This document shows, piece by piece, positions 1-9,626 of a stretch of DNA of 64,000 bases. The notes beneath the pieces were generated by a model. The model did not search any database and was not told the DNA's origin. It saw only the letters and a program-made list of their open reading frames with translations. Positions within the stretch are counted from its first letter, which is position 1, and each line of letters starts with the position of its first letter. Source of the stretch: Palsa-504 sp963844625 (GTDB taxonomy: Bacteria; Actinomycetota; Actinomycetes; Streptosporangiales; Streptosporangiaceae); contig CAWJPF010000009.1 of assembly GCA_963844625.1 (NCBI GenBank), forward strand, positions 62,001 through 126,000, given 5' to 3'. Both the position numbers and the translations under genes were made by a program.

Positions 1-944
1 CCGCCCTGGATCCCCTGCGGGAAGACGAGCATGACGAGGATGAGGACCGCGCCATAGGCAGCTACCGGGATGTTGGATCCGACGGAACTGGACAGTCCGT
101 GGCTGGTGGCCACGTCTGTGACGTAGGTGGGCACGAGGACAATCACGAGGCTTCCCCACAGCGCGCCGGGCAGGCTGCCCAGGCCGCCGATCACGGCCGC
201 GGTCAGCAGCGAGATGGAGAGGGTGATCGTGAAGGCGCCGGGCGCGACCAGCCCGGTGACGATGGCCAGCAGCGCGCCCGCGATGCCGGCGCAGGTGGCG
301 CTCACGACGAAGGCGAGGATGCGCGCGGCGGCGACGTTGACGCCGTCGAGCGCGGCCGCCACCTCGTCGTCCCGCGCGGCGCGCCAGTTGCGCCCGATCC
401 GGCTGTAGCACAGGTTCGCCAGCAGGACCAGGGTGACGATCGCCACCACGGCGCTGACCCACGCCTGCCACCTGGTCAGGGGGAAGTTCGCGCCGAGGAA
501 CGCCGGCGCGGTGAAGATCACGTTCAGGCCCTGGTCGCCGCCGAAGAACCCGGGGTAGGCGTAGGCCAGCGAAGGCAGCGCGACGCCCAGCATGAGGGTC
601 GCCCCCGCCAGGTACGGGCCGCGCAGCCGGGCTGCGGCCACGCCCACGATGGCCCCGGTGACGGCGCTGACCGCGGCCGCCGCCACCAGTGCGGCGACGA
701 ACGGCCAGTTGAGGTGGAGCAGCAGCAGCGCGGTGGTGTAGGCGCCGATCGCCATGAACGCCCCGTTGCCCAGCGAGATCTGGCCGCTGAGCCCGGTCAG
801 CACGGTGAGCCCGGCTACCGCCGTGACCTCGACCGCGATCTCGGCGATCTGGTAGTCGCGGAAGGTGTTCAGCTTGATGGACAAGAAGGCGACGATAGCC
901 GCCACGACGACGGCCACGGCGAGCCTGCGCGGCAGCGACTGCAT
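1..944 (-). CDS. livM: Branched-chain amino acid ABC transporter permease LivM (partial, cut by left edge)
   Basis: Inner-membrane permease of a branched-chain amino acid or amide type ABC importer. The reading frame is open from an ATG at 942-944 to the left edge, so the C-terminus is missing. The translation is strongly hydrophobic with several membrane spans and carries the family pattern GLSGQISLGNGAFMAIGAY near residues 55-73 and TAAVIGGLGSLPGALWG further on, both typical of LivM. The start lies two bases after the livH stop codon, so it is the last visible gene of a leftward livG-livF-livH-livM operon. The substrate-binding protein (LivK) is not in the window and may lie to the left. 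The true substrate cannot be read from sequence; urea and short amides use relatives of this family. Confidence 0.9.
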   Translation of the reverse strand, partial: MQSLPRRLAVAVVVAAIVAFLSIKLNTFRDYQIAEIAVEVTAVAGLTVLTGLSGQISLGNGAFMAIGAYTTALLLLHLNWPFVAALVAAAAVSAVTGAIVGVAAARLRGPYLAGATLMLGVALPSLAYAYPGFFGGDQGLNVIFTAPAFLGANFPLTRWQAWVSAVVAIVTLVLLANLCYSRIGRNWRAARDDEVAAALDGVNVAAARILAFVVSATCAGIAGALLAIVTGLVAPGAFTITLSISLLTAAVIGGLGSLPGALWGSLVIVLVPTYVTDVATSHGLSSSVGSNIPVAAYGAVLILVMLVFPQGIQG

Positions 945-946
945 GG

Positions 947-1825
947 TTATACCTGCCGCATCCGGGCCGAGGAGAACAGCCCGCCGGGTCGGATCATCAG
1001 CACCAGGACGAGGACGCCGAGGGCCACCAGTGACTCCAGGTCCGAGCTCCAATAGCCGCCCACGTAGCTGAGCGCGACCCCGAGCAGCAGCCCGCCGACC
1101 ACCGCTCCGACCCCGCTGTCCAGGCCGCCGATCACCGCCGCGGTGAAGCCGAACACGAAGATCGTGTCCATGCTGTTCGGGTAGAGGAACGTCGAGGGCG
1201 AGACGAGCAGCCCGGCCAGCGCGCCGAGCAGCCCGGCCAGCGCCCAGCCGACGGTGAGCACCCGCGCCACCCGGATGCCGGATAGCCGCGCGATGGTGGC
1301 GTTGAACGCGGCCGCCCGCATCCGCAGCCCTGCCGTGGTGTACCTGAAGGCCGCGCCGAGCACGAGCGTGGTCACGAGCACCGCCGCCGCCACGAACACG
1401 TCGAAGCGCGATATGCCGAGCGGCGTCGTGCCGACCTTCAGGCCGGTGATCGAGAACGCGGCCGGGAACGACCGGTACTGGCCGCCGTAAAGGATGCCGG
1501 CCAGGCCTTCGAGCAGGATGAGCAGCCCGATCGTCACGATGACCGCGTTGAGCGGCGGCTTGCTCATCGTGGGCCGGATGACGGTGAGCTGGCAGACCGC
1601 GCCGAGCACGACGCCGGCCGCGAGCGCGGCCACGAACCCGGCCCAGTAGGAGCCCGTCCAGTGGATGACCTCGATCGCGATGTAGGTGGTGAACATGGCC
1701 ATCCCGCCCTGCGCGTAGTTCAGCAGGCGGGTCCCGCGCCAGATCAGTACGAGGGACAGCGCCACCGCGGCGTAGATCATCCCGAAGACGACCCCGCTGA
1801 GCGTGAACTGAAGGAACTCGACCAC
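947..1825 (-). CDS. livH: Branched-chain amino acid ABC transporter permease LivH
   Basis: Membrane permease that pairs with LivM. It is 292 residues long, the usual LivH length, with about eight hydrophobic segments. The pattern GMIYAAVALSLVLIWRGTRL at the N-terminus and FGFTAAVIGGLDSGVGAVVGG near the C-terminus are family hallmarks. Translation starts at a GTG (1823-1825) with AGGAG nine bases upstream, which fixes the start. It lies 22 bases after livF and two bases before livM in a leftward operon. Confidence 0.93.
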   Translation of the reverse strand: MVEFLQFTLSGVVFGMIYAAVALSLVLIWRGTRLLNYAQGGMAMFTTYIAIEVIHWTGSYWAGFVAALAAGVVLGAVCQLTVIRPTMSKPPLNAVIVTIGLLILLEGLAGILYGGQYRSFPAAFSITGLKVGTTPLGISRFDVFVAAAVLVTTLVLGAAFRYTTAGLRMRAAAFNATIARLSGIRVARVLTVGWALAGLLGALAGLLVSPSTFLYPNSMDTIFVFGFTAAVIGGLDSGVGAVVGGLLLGVALSYVGGYWSSDLESLVALGVLVLVLMIRPGGLFSSARMRQV

Positions 1826-1847
1826 TGGCAGCTTCTCCTATAAGTGG

Positions 1848-2597
1848 CTAGAACCCGAGGTAGTGGTGGCGAAGGGCGACATCGGCGGCGAGCGTCCGGG
1901 CGTCCGCGGAGGCCACGACCCGGCCCAGGTTGAGCACCACGCCGTGGTCGGCGATCGCCAGGGCGCCGCGGGCGTTCTGCTCGACGAGGATGATGGTCAG
2001 GCCCCTGTCCCGGCTGAGCTCCACGATCAGGTCCATGACCTGAGCCATGATCCTGGGCGCCAGGCCGAGCGAGGGTTCGTCGAGCAGTAGCACGCGCGGC
2101 CGCGCCAGCAGGGCACGCGCGATGACCAGCATCTGCCGCTCGCCGCCCGACAGCGTGGCCGCGAGCTTGCGCCGGCGGTCGGCCAGCGGCCGGAAGCGCT
2201 CGTAGGCCTCGTCGAGCGCGGTCGTCCGGGCGGCCTTCTGGTGGCCGTGCCAGCTCATCATGCCGATCCGGAGGTTCTCTTCGACGGTGAGCTCCGCGAT
2301 CACGCCCTGTCCCTCCGGGACGTGCGCGATCCCGGCTCTGACGATCTGCTCCGGACCGCGCCCGGTCAGGTCGGTGCCGCCGAGCAGGACCCGGCCGCGG
2401 CGGGGCCTGATCATGCCGCTGACCGCGCGCAGCAGTGTCGTCTTGCCTGCGCCGTTGGCACCGAGCACGGCGGTGATCGCGGCCGTACCCGCCGAGATGC
2501 TGACGCCGTTAAGCGCGATGACCCCGCCGTACCCCGCGACGAGCCCGTCGACCGCGAGCAACGAGGACTCGGTACGTTCCGCCGCGGCGCTACTCAT
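1848..2597 (-). CDS. livF: Branched-chain amino acid ABC transporter ATP-binding protein LivF
   Basis: Cytoplasmic ATPase subunit of 249 residues that drives the liv importer. Walker A is GANGAGKT (residues 46-53), the ABC signature is LSGGERQ and Walker B is VLLLDEP followed by SLGLAP, the variant characteristic of LivF. The C-terminal VEQNARGALAIADHGVVL is also a LivF signature. Its start overlaps the end of livG by 8 bases, indicating translational coupling. Confidence 0.94.
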   Translation of the reverse strand: MSSAAAERTESSLLAVDGLVAGYGGVIALNGVSISAGTAAITAVLGANGAGKTTLLRAVSGMIRPRRGRVLLGGTDLTGRGPEQIVRAGIAHVPEGQGVIAELTVEENLRIGMMSWHGHQKAARTTALDEAYERFRPLADRRRKLAATLSGGERQMLVIARALLARPRVLLLDEPSLGLAPRIMAQVMDLIVELSRDRGLTIILVEQNARGALAIADHGVVLNLGRVVASADARTLAADVALRHHYLGF

Positions 2598-3396
2598 CGG
2601 CGCTGTCCATCGGCGCGGCCTCGCCGGGCGCAGTGCCGGGGGCGCCGAGGTAGGCGGTGGTCACGGCGGGATTGTCCTGCACCTGCTGCGGCGTTCCCGT
2701 CGCGATCACCTTCCCGAAGTCGAGCACCGTGATCGAGTCGCAGACGGACATCATCAGGTCCACGTGATGCTCGACCACGACCAGGGATCCCTCCGTGGCC
2801 AGGTCGCGGATGAGCTCGCCGAGCTCGGCGAGCTCACTCTCGTCCAGGCCGCTGGCCGGCTCGTCGAGCAGGATCAGGCCGGGCTTGGCCACCAGGGCGC
2901 GAGCCAGCGCGACCCTTTTCCGCATGCCATAGGACAGCTCGCCGGGCCGGGCATCCGCCGCGTCGGCCGCGCCCACCCGGTCCAGGGCCTGCCGCGCCAG
3001 CTCGCCCAGCCTGCGCTCATCGCGGACGGCCCGCGGCAGCGTCAGCAGCGCGGACCAGAATCCGGCTGAGGCCCGGCTGGTCGCGCCGACCATGACGTTC
3101 TCCAGCGCGGAGAGCCCGCCGTACAAGCCGACTCCCTGCAAGGTCCTTGCGACGCCAAGGGCCGCCAGCCGGTGCGGCCTGAGGGTGTGCTGCTGGCCGC
3201 CGAAGATCACCTGGCCGTGGTCCGGCCTGATGAAGCCGCACAACACGTTGAGCAGCGTCGTCTTGCCGGCGCCGTTCGGCCCGATGACGCCCATCACGTG
3301 GCAGGGCGGCACGGCCATCGAGACGCCGTTAAGAGCGGTCAGGCCGCCGAACCGGACGGTCACGTCCTGTACCTCGAGCACTGAACCCGGATTCAT
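2590..3396 (-). CDS. livG: Branched-chain amino acid ABC transporter ATP-binding protein LivG
   Basis: Second ATPase subunit of the importer, 268 residues from the chosen start. Walker A is GPNGAGKT (39-46), the signature is LSYGMRKR and Walker B LILLDEPASGLDE. LSYG rather than LSGG is usual in LivG. A longer frame reaches 3447, but the ATG at 3394-3396 has a GAGGG ribosome site nine bases upstream and starts just before the conserved first strand (LEVQDVTVRFGGL), so I chose it. First visible gene of the leftward liv operon; its promoter must lie between 3396 and the divergent pepN at 3556. Confidence 0.92.
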   Translation of the reverse strand: MNPGSVLEVQDVTVRFGGLTALNGVSMAVPPCHVMGVIGPNGAGKTTLLNVLCGFIRPDHGQVIFGGQQHTLRPHRLAALGVARTLQGVGLYGGLSALENVMVGATSRASAGFWSALLTLPRAVRDERRLGELARQALDRVGAADAADARPGELSYGMRKRVALARALVAKPGLILLDEPASGLDESELAELGELIRDLATEGSLVVVEHHVDLMMSVCDSITVLDFGKVIATGTPQQVQDNPAVTTAYLGAPGTAPGEAAPMDSADE

Positions 3397-3541
3397 AACT
3401 CGTTTCCCTCGCCACTTAGAGCGGCATGTTCCGGCATGAATCCTCATTCAAAACTGGTCCTGGGTGGTGAGCAAGCCCGGATCAGAGTTGGCATCGTTTC
3501 GTAACGCAACCGCAATACGCCGGGCGGCCCCCCGGACGCGC

Positions 3542-3547
3542 TAGGTT
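3542..3547 (+). promoter_or_regulatory. -10 box of a leaderless pepN promoter
   Basis: TAGGTT ends 8 bases before the GTG start of pepN, and no Shine-Dalgarno sequence is seen. That spacing puts the transcription start at or next to the start codon, as in leaderless actinobacterial genes. Confidence 0.6.
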
Positions 3548-3555
3548 GGTCTGTC

Positions 3556-6105
3556 GTGGGCGGTCTGAATTACGCTGAGGCGCGGGAGCGCGCCCGGCTC
3601 ATCGAGGTTCTCGGGTATCACGTGGACCTCGACCTCACCCGCGGTGCTGAGGTATTCGGCTCGGTCACGGTCGTCCGGTTCGGCTGCCGGACACCGGGCG
3701 CCAGCAGCTTCATCGAGCTCAGGCCGGCTCGCCTGCGCCGGGTGGTACTCAACGGGCAGGACGCGGATCCGGGCACGCTGGCCGGCGGCCGACTGCCGGT
3801 AACCGGTTTGCTGGCCGTCAACGAGCTGCGGGTCGAGGCCGACATGGCGTACTCGCGGACCGGCGCGGGCCTGCACCGCTTCACCGACGACGCCGACGGC
3901 GAGACCTACCTCGCCCTGCACGCCGGCCTGGACCATGCGCAGCTGGTATTCGCGGCCTTCGACCAGCCCGACATGAAGGCGGTTATCACCGCGACCGTCA
4001 AGGCGCCCGGACCCTGGATCGTGATCGGGAACGGCCGGAGCCAGCCGGCCGGCGGCACGGTTCCGGGCCGGTGGTCGCTGGCCGCCACCCCGCCCATCTC
4101 GCCGTACCTGTTCACGCTCGTCGCGGGCCCCTACCACAGCATCCGCGCCGAGCATCGCGGCATCCCGTTCGGCCTGCACGCCAGGCGGTCACTGGCTGGC
4201 CGGCTGCACCGGGACGCCGAGGAGATCCTCGCCATCACCCGGGCCTGTTATGACCGCTACCTGGAGATCTTCGCTGAGCCCTACCCTTTCGACTCCTATG
4301 ACCAGGCGTTCGTCCCCGAGCTTGAGTCCGGGGCGGTCGAGAACCCCGGCTGCGTGACCTTCCGGGAGGAGTTCCTCTGGCCGGCCGCCGTGACCCGGGC
4401 CGAGCGGCAGACCCGCGGCATGGTGATCGCGCACGAGATGGCGCACATGTGGTTCGGCGACCTGGTCACCATGCGCTGGTGGAACGACGTGTGGCTGAGC
4501 GAGTCGTTCGCCACGTACATGGGATTCCAGGTGCTGGCGGAAGCAACTGCCTTCACCGGGACGTGGACCGACTTCGCCCTGACCCACAAGACCCGCGGCT
4601 ATGACGCGGACCAGCGGGCTTCGGCGCACCCGGTGGCGCCGGAACCACAGGAGGTTCCGGACACCGATGCCGCGCGATCGGCCTACGACGACATCTCCTA
4701 CGCCAAGGGCGCCGCCGCCCTGCGCCAGCTGGTGGCGTGGCTGGGGCGCCCGGCGTTCCTGGCCGGGATCAATGACTACTTCGCGCGCTACCGGTTCGGC
4801 AGCGCCGCCCTGGATGACCTGCTGGACTGCCTGAGCCGCGCGTCCGGCACGGACGTGCGTGCGTGGGCCGGGCCCTGGCTCCGCACGTCCGGCGTGGATA
4901 CCCTCACGGTGAGCCGCACCGCACCCTTCCTCGACCGCGCCGTCATCAAGAACGCAGGCAGCCGACCGCATCGGGTCTGCGTCGGGGTCTACGACGACGG
5001 GCCGGGCGGCGACCTCGCTCTTCGGGCCAGGGTCCCGCTCGTCGTGCCCGCCGACGCGGGCGACCTCGCGCTCTGGCCAGCGGCCGCCGGACCCGCGCCC
5101 GCTCTCCTGCTGCCGAACGACGATGATGTCAGCTACGGCAAGGTCCGGCTCGACCCGGCGTCCCTGACCGCCCTGACTAGCTCACTTGGCCGCATCGCCG
5201 ATCCGCTCAGCCGCGCGGTGGCCTGGAACACCATACGAGACCTGGTCCGCGATACCGAACTCCCGCCGCAGGCCTACGTCGAACTGGCGGTCAGGCACCT
5301 GCCCGCAGAGACCGACACGTCGATCGCCGGGCACGTACTCGGCTACGCCCGCTGGACGGTCGCTGACCGTTACCTGCCGCCGGCGCGGCGGGGCGCCGCC
5401 CTCGCTGACATCTCCGGCCTGTGCCGGGATCTGCTTGACCGCCCGGCGAGCGGCGATCCGGACGGAGTGCGCCTGGTCGCGGGCCGGGGGCTGATCGACA
5501 GTGCGTCCGGCCCGGCGGACATCGACGCTCTGTGGTCCTGGCTAGCCGCGGGCCGGCTCCCCGGCGGCCCGGACCTGGACAGCCAGCTGCGCTGGCAGGT
5601 CCTGCTGCGGCTGGCCGTGCTCGGCGCGCTCAGCCCGGCCCAGATCGAGCGCGAGGCCGGCGCCGACGCCACCGCGGCCGGGCGCCTGAGCGCGACGTGC
5701 TGCCGGGCCGCCGTTCCCGACGACGCCGCCAAACAGGTCGCCTGGAACGCTATGTTCGGCGGAGCCCCTGATCCCGGCGCAGCGGCGTCCGGGGCGACGG
5801 CGTCCGGCTATCAGCTGGCCGCGACCGCCCAGGGCTTCTGGCAGGCCGATCAGGCGGAGCTGCTCGCCGGATACGTCCCCCGTTACTTCCCGGCCCTGGC
5901 CGAGGTCGCCGTGCGCCGTGGCGACGACGTGGCCCGGGTGCTGTGCCAGCACGGCTTCCCGCATCACGCCGTCGACGCCGCCACGCTGCGCGCCGGCCAG
6001 CGATGCCTGGAGCGCGGCGGTCTCATCGGCTCCCTGCGGCGGCTGCTGGCCGACCAGCTCGAGGACCTCGGCCGCGCGATCGAGGTTCGCTCGGGCGGAA
6101 ACTGA
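3556..6105 (+). CDS. pepN: Aminopeptidase N (M1 family zinc metallopeptidase)
   Basis: Cytoplasmic enzyme that removes N-terminal residues from peptides. It is 849 residues, the usual actinobacterial PepN length. The exopeptidase motif is GAVEN (259-263), a variant of GAMEN. The zinc site HEMAH (293-297) is followed 18 residues later by the third ligand E316 in WLSESFA. The C-terminal ERAP1-like helical half is present. Start is GTG; the N-terminus (NYAEARERARLIEVLGY) matches how actinobacterial PepN proteins begin. A degenerate short repeat coding AAASGATASG lies near residue 740. Divergent from livG. Confidence 0.95.
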   Translation: MGGLNYAEARERARLIEVLGYHVDLDLTRGAEVFGSVTVVRFGCRTPGASSFIELRPARLRRVVLNGQDADPGTLAGGRLPVTGLLAVNELRVEADMAYSRTGAGLHRFTDDADGETYLALHAGLDHAQLVFAAFDQPDMKAVITATVKAPGPWIVIGNGRSQPAGGTVPGRWSLAATPPISPYLFTLVAGPYHSIRAEHRGIPFGLHARRSLAGRLHRDAEEILAITRACYDRYLEIFAEPYPFDSYDQAFVPELESGAVENPGCVTFREEFLWPAAVTRAERQTRGMVIAHEMAHMWFGDLVTMRWWNDVWLSESFATYMGFQVLAEATAFTGTWTDFALTHKTRGYDADQRASAHPVAPEPQEVPDTDAARSAYDDISYAKGAAALRQLVAWLGRPAFLAGINDYFARYRFGSAALDDLLDCLSRASGTDVRAWAGPWLRTSGVDTLTVSRTAPFLDRAVIKNAGSRPHRVCVGVYDDGPGGDLALRARVPLVVPADAGDLALWPAAAGPAPALLLPNDDDVSYGKVRLDPASLTALTSSLGRIADPLSRAVAWNTIRDLVRDTELPPQAYVELAVRHLPAETDTSIAGHVLGYARWTVADRYLPPARRGAALADISGLCRDLLDRPASGDPDGVRLVAGRGLIDSASGPADIDALWSWLAAGRLPGGPDLDSQLRWQVLLRLAVLGALSPAQIEREAGADATAAGRLSATCCRAAVPDDAAKQVAWNAMFGGAPDPGAAASGATASGYQLAATAQGFWQADQAELLAGYVPRYFPALAEVAVRRGDDVARVLCQHGFPHHAVDAATLRAGQRCLERGGLIGSLRRLLADQLEDLGRAIEVRSGGN

Positions 6106-6144
6106 CCTTGCCGGCGGTGCCCCGGCTGTGGCACCGTCGGCCAC

Positions 6145-8184
6145 ATGGAGCCGCGACACCACGTCCGCGACGGTGATCTGCTCTGGTCCCCCGGGCCCGA
6201 TCGCGTGGACCGCGCCAACGTGACGGCGTTCACGCGCTGGCTGGCCCGCGAACGCGGGCACGACTTCGCCGATTATCAGGCGCTCTGGTCCTGGTCAGTG
6301 ACCGACCTTGACGGTTTCTGGCAGGCGGTCTGGGACTACTGCGGTATCGAGGCTTCAGCCTCGCCTGCGGCGGTCCTCGGCCGCCGGGTCATGCCGGGCG
6401 CCGAGTGGTTCCCCGGCGCCCGGCTCAACTACGCGCAGCACGTACTGCGCCAGGAACGGCCGGACGAGGACGCCCTCTACTACCAGTCGGAAACCACGCC
6501 CCTGACGGGCCTGCCCTGGACCGACCTCGCGAACGGCGTCCGAGTGCTCGCGACCCGGCTGCGCGGCCTGGGCGTCCGCCCCGGCGACAGGGTGGCCTCC
6601 TGCATGCCGAATATCCCGCAGACGGTGGTCGCGATGCTGGCCACCACCAGCATCGGCGCGATCTGGACCAGCTGCTCCCCCGACTTCGGCTGGCGCGGGG
6701 TCAGCGAGAGGTTCGGGCCGCTGTCGCCTAAGGTCCTGTTCTGCGTGGACGGCTACCGCTACGGCGGCCAGGACTTCGACCGCCGTGACGCGCTCGCGGC
6801 GATCATCGGGAGGCTGCCCGGCCTGGAGCACGTAATCCAGGTGCCCGCCGCCGCGGATCCGGGCGCGGCGATCACGCCGGGCGCGATCATGCCGGGCGCG
6901 ATCATGCCGGGCGCAGCGAGCTGGGCCGAGGTCATGGACCATCCGCCGGTGCCCGCCGCGGGATTCCGGTTCGAGCAGGTGCCCTTCGGCCACCCGCTGT
7001 GGATCTTGTTTTCCTCCGGGACCACCGGCCTGCCGAAGGCGATCACGCACAGCCACGGTGGCATCCTCATCGAGCAGCTGAAGCTGCAGACCTTCCATAT
7101 GGACCTGCGTGCGGGGATGCGGATGTTCTTCTACACCACCACTGGCTGGATGATGTGGAACTTCCTGGTGAGCTCGCTGCTGCTGGGTGTCAGGCCGCTG
7201 CTGTACGACGGGCATCCCGGCTACCCGCGCCCGGACGTCCTGTGGGAGATGGCCCAGAACGCTGGCGTGACGTTCTTCGGCGCGAGTCCCGCGTATGTCG
7301 CCCGGCTGTCGAAGGCGGGCCTGGTGCCCGGGGATACCTACGATCTGTCCGCGCTGACCGCCGTCATGCTGGCGGGCTCCCCGGTGTCGGCGGAGTGCGG
7401 CGCCTGGTTCTACCGCAACGTCAAGCGTGACCTGTGGCTATGCACCGGCAGTGGCGGGACGGACATCTGCAGCGGATTCGCCGGCGGCCTGCCCACGCTG
7501 CCGGTCTACGCCGGCGAGATCCAGGCCCGGCACCTGGGCGTGTCCGCGTACGCGTTCGGCCGGCGGGGCGAGCCCGTCACCGGCGAGGTCGGCGAGATGG
7601 TGATCACCCAGCCGATGCCCTCGATGCCGGTCCGGCTGTGGAACGACGACGGCGACGAACTGTACCGGCGGACGTATTTCGCCGACTTTCCCGGCGTGTG
7701 GCGGCAGGGTGACTTTTTCATGGTCAACGAGCGCGGCGGCTGCTTCGTCCTCGGCCGCAGCGACGCGACCCTGAACCGGCACGGCATCCGCATCGGCACC
7801 GCGGAAATCTACGCCGCGCTCGAGTCGGTAGCGGAGGTCGCGGACGCGCTCATCGTCCACCTCGACCTACCGGGCGGCGGGTCGTTCATGCCGCTGTTCG
7901 TCACGCTGACCGAAGGGGCCGTCCTCGACGACGCGCTCACCCGCACGATCACCGAACGGCTCCGTGGTCAGTACACGGCGCGGCACGTCCCGGACCGGGT
8001 CATCCGCGTCGACGCGATCCCGGCCACGCTGACCGGCAAGAAGATGGAGGTGCCGGTGCGCAGGATCTTGCTGGGCGTGCCGCCCGACGAAGCCGCCAAC
8101 CGCAACGCGATGGCGAACCCGCAGGCCCTCGACGCCTTCGCCGAGTACGCGAAGACCCAGCAGGACTACCGGCTCGGGGATTAG
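6145..8184 (+). CDS. aacS: Acetoacetyl-CoA synthetase (acetoacetate-CoA ligase)
   Basis: ATP-dependent ligase that activates acetoacetate (or a related 3-oxo acid) to its CoA ester, linking ketone body or polyhydroxybutyrate breakdown to central metabolism. At 679 residues it has the size of the family. The N-terminus matches the acetoacetyl-CoA synthetase leader (LLWSPGPDRV), the adenylate-binding motif SSGTTGLPK is at 290-298, and the C-terminal TGKKMEVP at about 630 holds the acyl-adenylate lysine. The segment GTGGTDICSGFAGG-like (GSGGTDICSGFAGG) is the family A5 region. An in-frame 15-base repeat gives AIMPG copies near residue 242. It starts 40 bases after pepN and may be co-transcribed with it. 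Its stop overlaps the stop of the convergent neighbour. Confidence 0.92.
   Translation: MEPRHHVRDGDLLWSPGPDRVDRANVTAFTRWLARERGHDFADYQALWSWSVTDLDGFWQAVWDYCGIEASASPAAVLGRRVMPGAEWFPGARLNYAQHVLRQERPDEDALYYQSETTPLTGLPWTDLANGVRVLATRLRGLGVRPGDRVASCMPNIPQTVVAMLATTSIGAIWTSCSPDFGWRGVSERFGPLSPKVLFCVDGYRYGGQDFDRRDALAAIIGRLPGLEHVIQVPAAADPGAAITPGAIMPGAIMPGAASWAEVMDHPPVPAAGFRFEQVPFGHPLWILFSSGTTGLPKAITHSHGGILIEQLKLQTFHMDLRAGMRMFFYTTTGWMMWNFLVSSLLLGVRPLLYDGHPGYPRPDVLWEMAQNAGVTFFGASPAYVARLSKAGLVPGDTYDLSALTAVMLAGSPVSAECGAWFYRNVKRDLWLCTGSGGTDICSGFAGGLPTLPVYAGEIQARHLGVSAYAFGRRGEPVTGEVGEMVITQPMPSMPVRLWNDDGDELYRRTYFADFPGVWRQGDFFMVNERGGCFVLGRSDATLNRHGIRIGTAEIYAALESVAEVADALIVHLDLPGGGSFMPLFVTLTEGAVLDDALTRTITERLRGQYTARHVPDRVIRVDAIPATLTGKKMEVPVRRILLGVPPDEAANRNAMANPQALDAFAEYAKTQQDYRLGD
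6868..6912 (+). repeat. In-frame 15-bp tandem repeat (3 units) in aacS
   Basis: Three consecutive 15-base units coding AITPG, AIMPG, AIMPG. The reading frame is preserved. It lies in a surface-type linker before the AMP-binding core. Confidence 0.85.
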
Positions 8185-9626
8185 TCGTCTGGGTACTGGC
8201 GGTCGGGCCTGACGTAGCCGAAGAACGCGCGCTTCTTGATGAGCGCGGCGACTTCATCGGGGACCATGGTCTCCCAGGACTCGTCGTTGGCGGCAATCCT
8301 GCGCAGCACGTCGCGGCTGAAGATCGGCAGGTACTCAGGACGGAAGTTGTCCAGGCAGACGAAGCTGCCCCGGCCCGCGAGGTAGTCATAAAGCGGCTGG
8401 ATCTCGGGCTGGACCTTGATGTCGTTCACGGTCTTGAGCTCGTCATCAGGAGTCGGGCGCACCGGGTAGACGTAGAGTCTCAGGCCGTTCTTGAACAGCC
8501 GCCCGAAGCTCTCAAGGATCCCGCCGGGTAGCTGTGCGTGGTTCTTCTCGTCGAACAGGTCGATGAGGCTCGGCACCCCCATCACGATGCCGATCCGCTC
8601 GCTCGTCCGCTCGCCGATGTAGGCGGCCAGCCGGTAGTAGTCGAAGTAGTCCGTGATCAGGACCGTCTGGCCGCACGCGGCGAGCAGCTCGGCCCGGGCC
8701 AGGAAGTCCCGCCGGTCGACGTCCGCCGCCCCGCCCGCGAGCAGGTTCCGCATCGTGATCTCGGTCAGCGCCAGGATCGGCTTGCCGGCGACCGCCGGGT
8801 CCTGCGCGAACTTCTCCCTGGCCGTGGCTAGCATGTCCAGGTTCACGTGGGTCGGCGGCCGGAAGCTGCCCCGCTCGACCAGTACCGCCTTCTTGCGCAG
8901 GATCTCGCTCGGCTGGAGCACCTCACGGTCGGGGCCGAACATCGCTACCCCGCTCAGCCCGAGTTGGACGAGCTTGAGCGCCATCAGCCGGTTATCCACG
9001 CCGCGGAACTCGATGCCGCGGAACTGGATCATGTCGATCTCGACCCGGCCGGTGGTCAGCTTGTCCAGCAGGCTCTCGATCAGCCGCTCCGGCTCGTGGT
9101 GCTCGAAGAACGCGCCGTACAGCAGGTTCACCCCGACGATGCCCAGCGCCTCCTGCTGCGCCCAGGCCTCGACGTCCAGCATCCGTACGTGCATCACGAT
9201 CTGACTGGGCTCATCGTGCGCCTGGGCCTGGAACTTCACGCCCATCCAGCCGTGGCATTCGTTGCCGCCCCGGAAGCTGCGCGCCACCACCGTGTCGGCG
9301 AACGCGAAGAAACAGTTCGAGTCACCGCGTTCGTCACCGAGCCGGTCGACGTTGAGCTGGAATTCCTTGTCCAGCATGCCCTGCAGTCGCCCGACGGAGA
9401 CGTAGCGGTCGGCCTTGCCGTAGACGGCATCGCTGACCGCCATGTCGTAGGCGGAAATCGACTTAGCGACAGTACCCGCGGCGCCGCCGACCCGGAAGAA
9501 CCAGCGAACTACTTCCTGACCTGCGCCGATCTCCGCGACCGTACCGTACCACCGCGGATCCAGGTTGATGCGAAGGGCCTTCTGGTGGGTGTCGGACTGA
9601 TGGGTATCGATCATGAGCTCGGACAT
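8181..9626 (-). CDS. Conserved protein of unknown function (481 aa)
   Basis: I recognise this as a widely conserved bacterial family with the segments IGAGQEVVRWFFRVGGAAGT near residue 35, VERGSFRPPTHVNLDML near 250 and GGILESFGRLFKNGLRLYVYP near 400, but no characterised function. Some database entries for relatives carry nucleotide adenylyltransferase names; I cannot confirm that from motifs here. No signal peptide or membrane segment is visible, so it is probably cytoplasmic. The ATG start has AGGAG-type sites (GGAGACGC) just upstream. Its stop TAA overlaps the stop TAG of aacS on the other strand in a shared TTAG. Confidence 0.85.
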   Translation of the reverse strand: MSELMIDTHQSDTHQKALRINLDPRWYGTVAEIGAGQEVVRWFFRVGGAAGTVAKSISAYDMAVSDAVYGKADRYVSVGRLQGMLDKEFQLNVDRLGDERGDSNCFFAFADTVVARSFRGGNECHGWMGVKFQAQAHDEPSQIVMHVRMLDVEAWAQQEALGIVGVNLLYGAFFEHHEPERLIESLLDKLTTGRVEIDMIQFRGIEFRGVDNRLMALKLVQLGLSGVAMFGPDREVLQPSEILRKKAVLVERGSFRPPTHVNLDMLATAREKFAQDPAVAGKPILALTEITMRNLLAGGAADVDRRDFLARAELLAACGQTVLITDYFDYYRLAAYIGERTSERIGIVMGVPSLIDLFDEKNHAQLPGGILESFGRLFKNGLRLYVYPVRPTPDDELKTVNDIKVQPEIQPLYDYLAGRGSFVCLDNFRPEYLPIFSRDVLRRIAANDESWETMVPDEVAALIKKRAFFGYVRPDRQYPDD

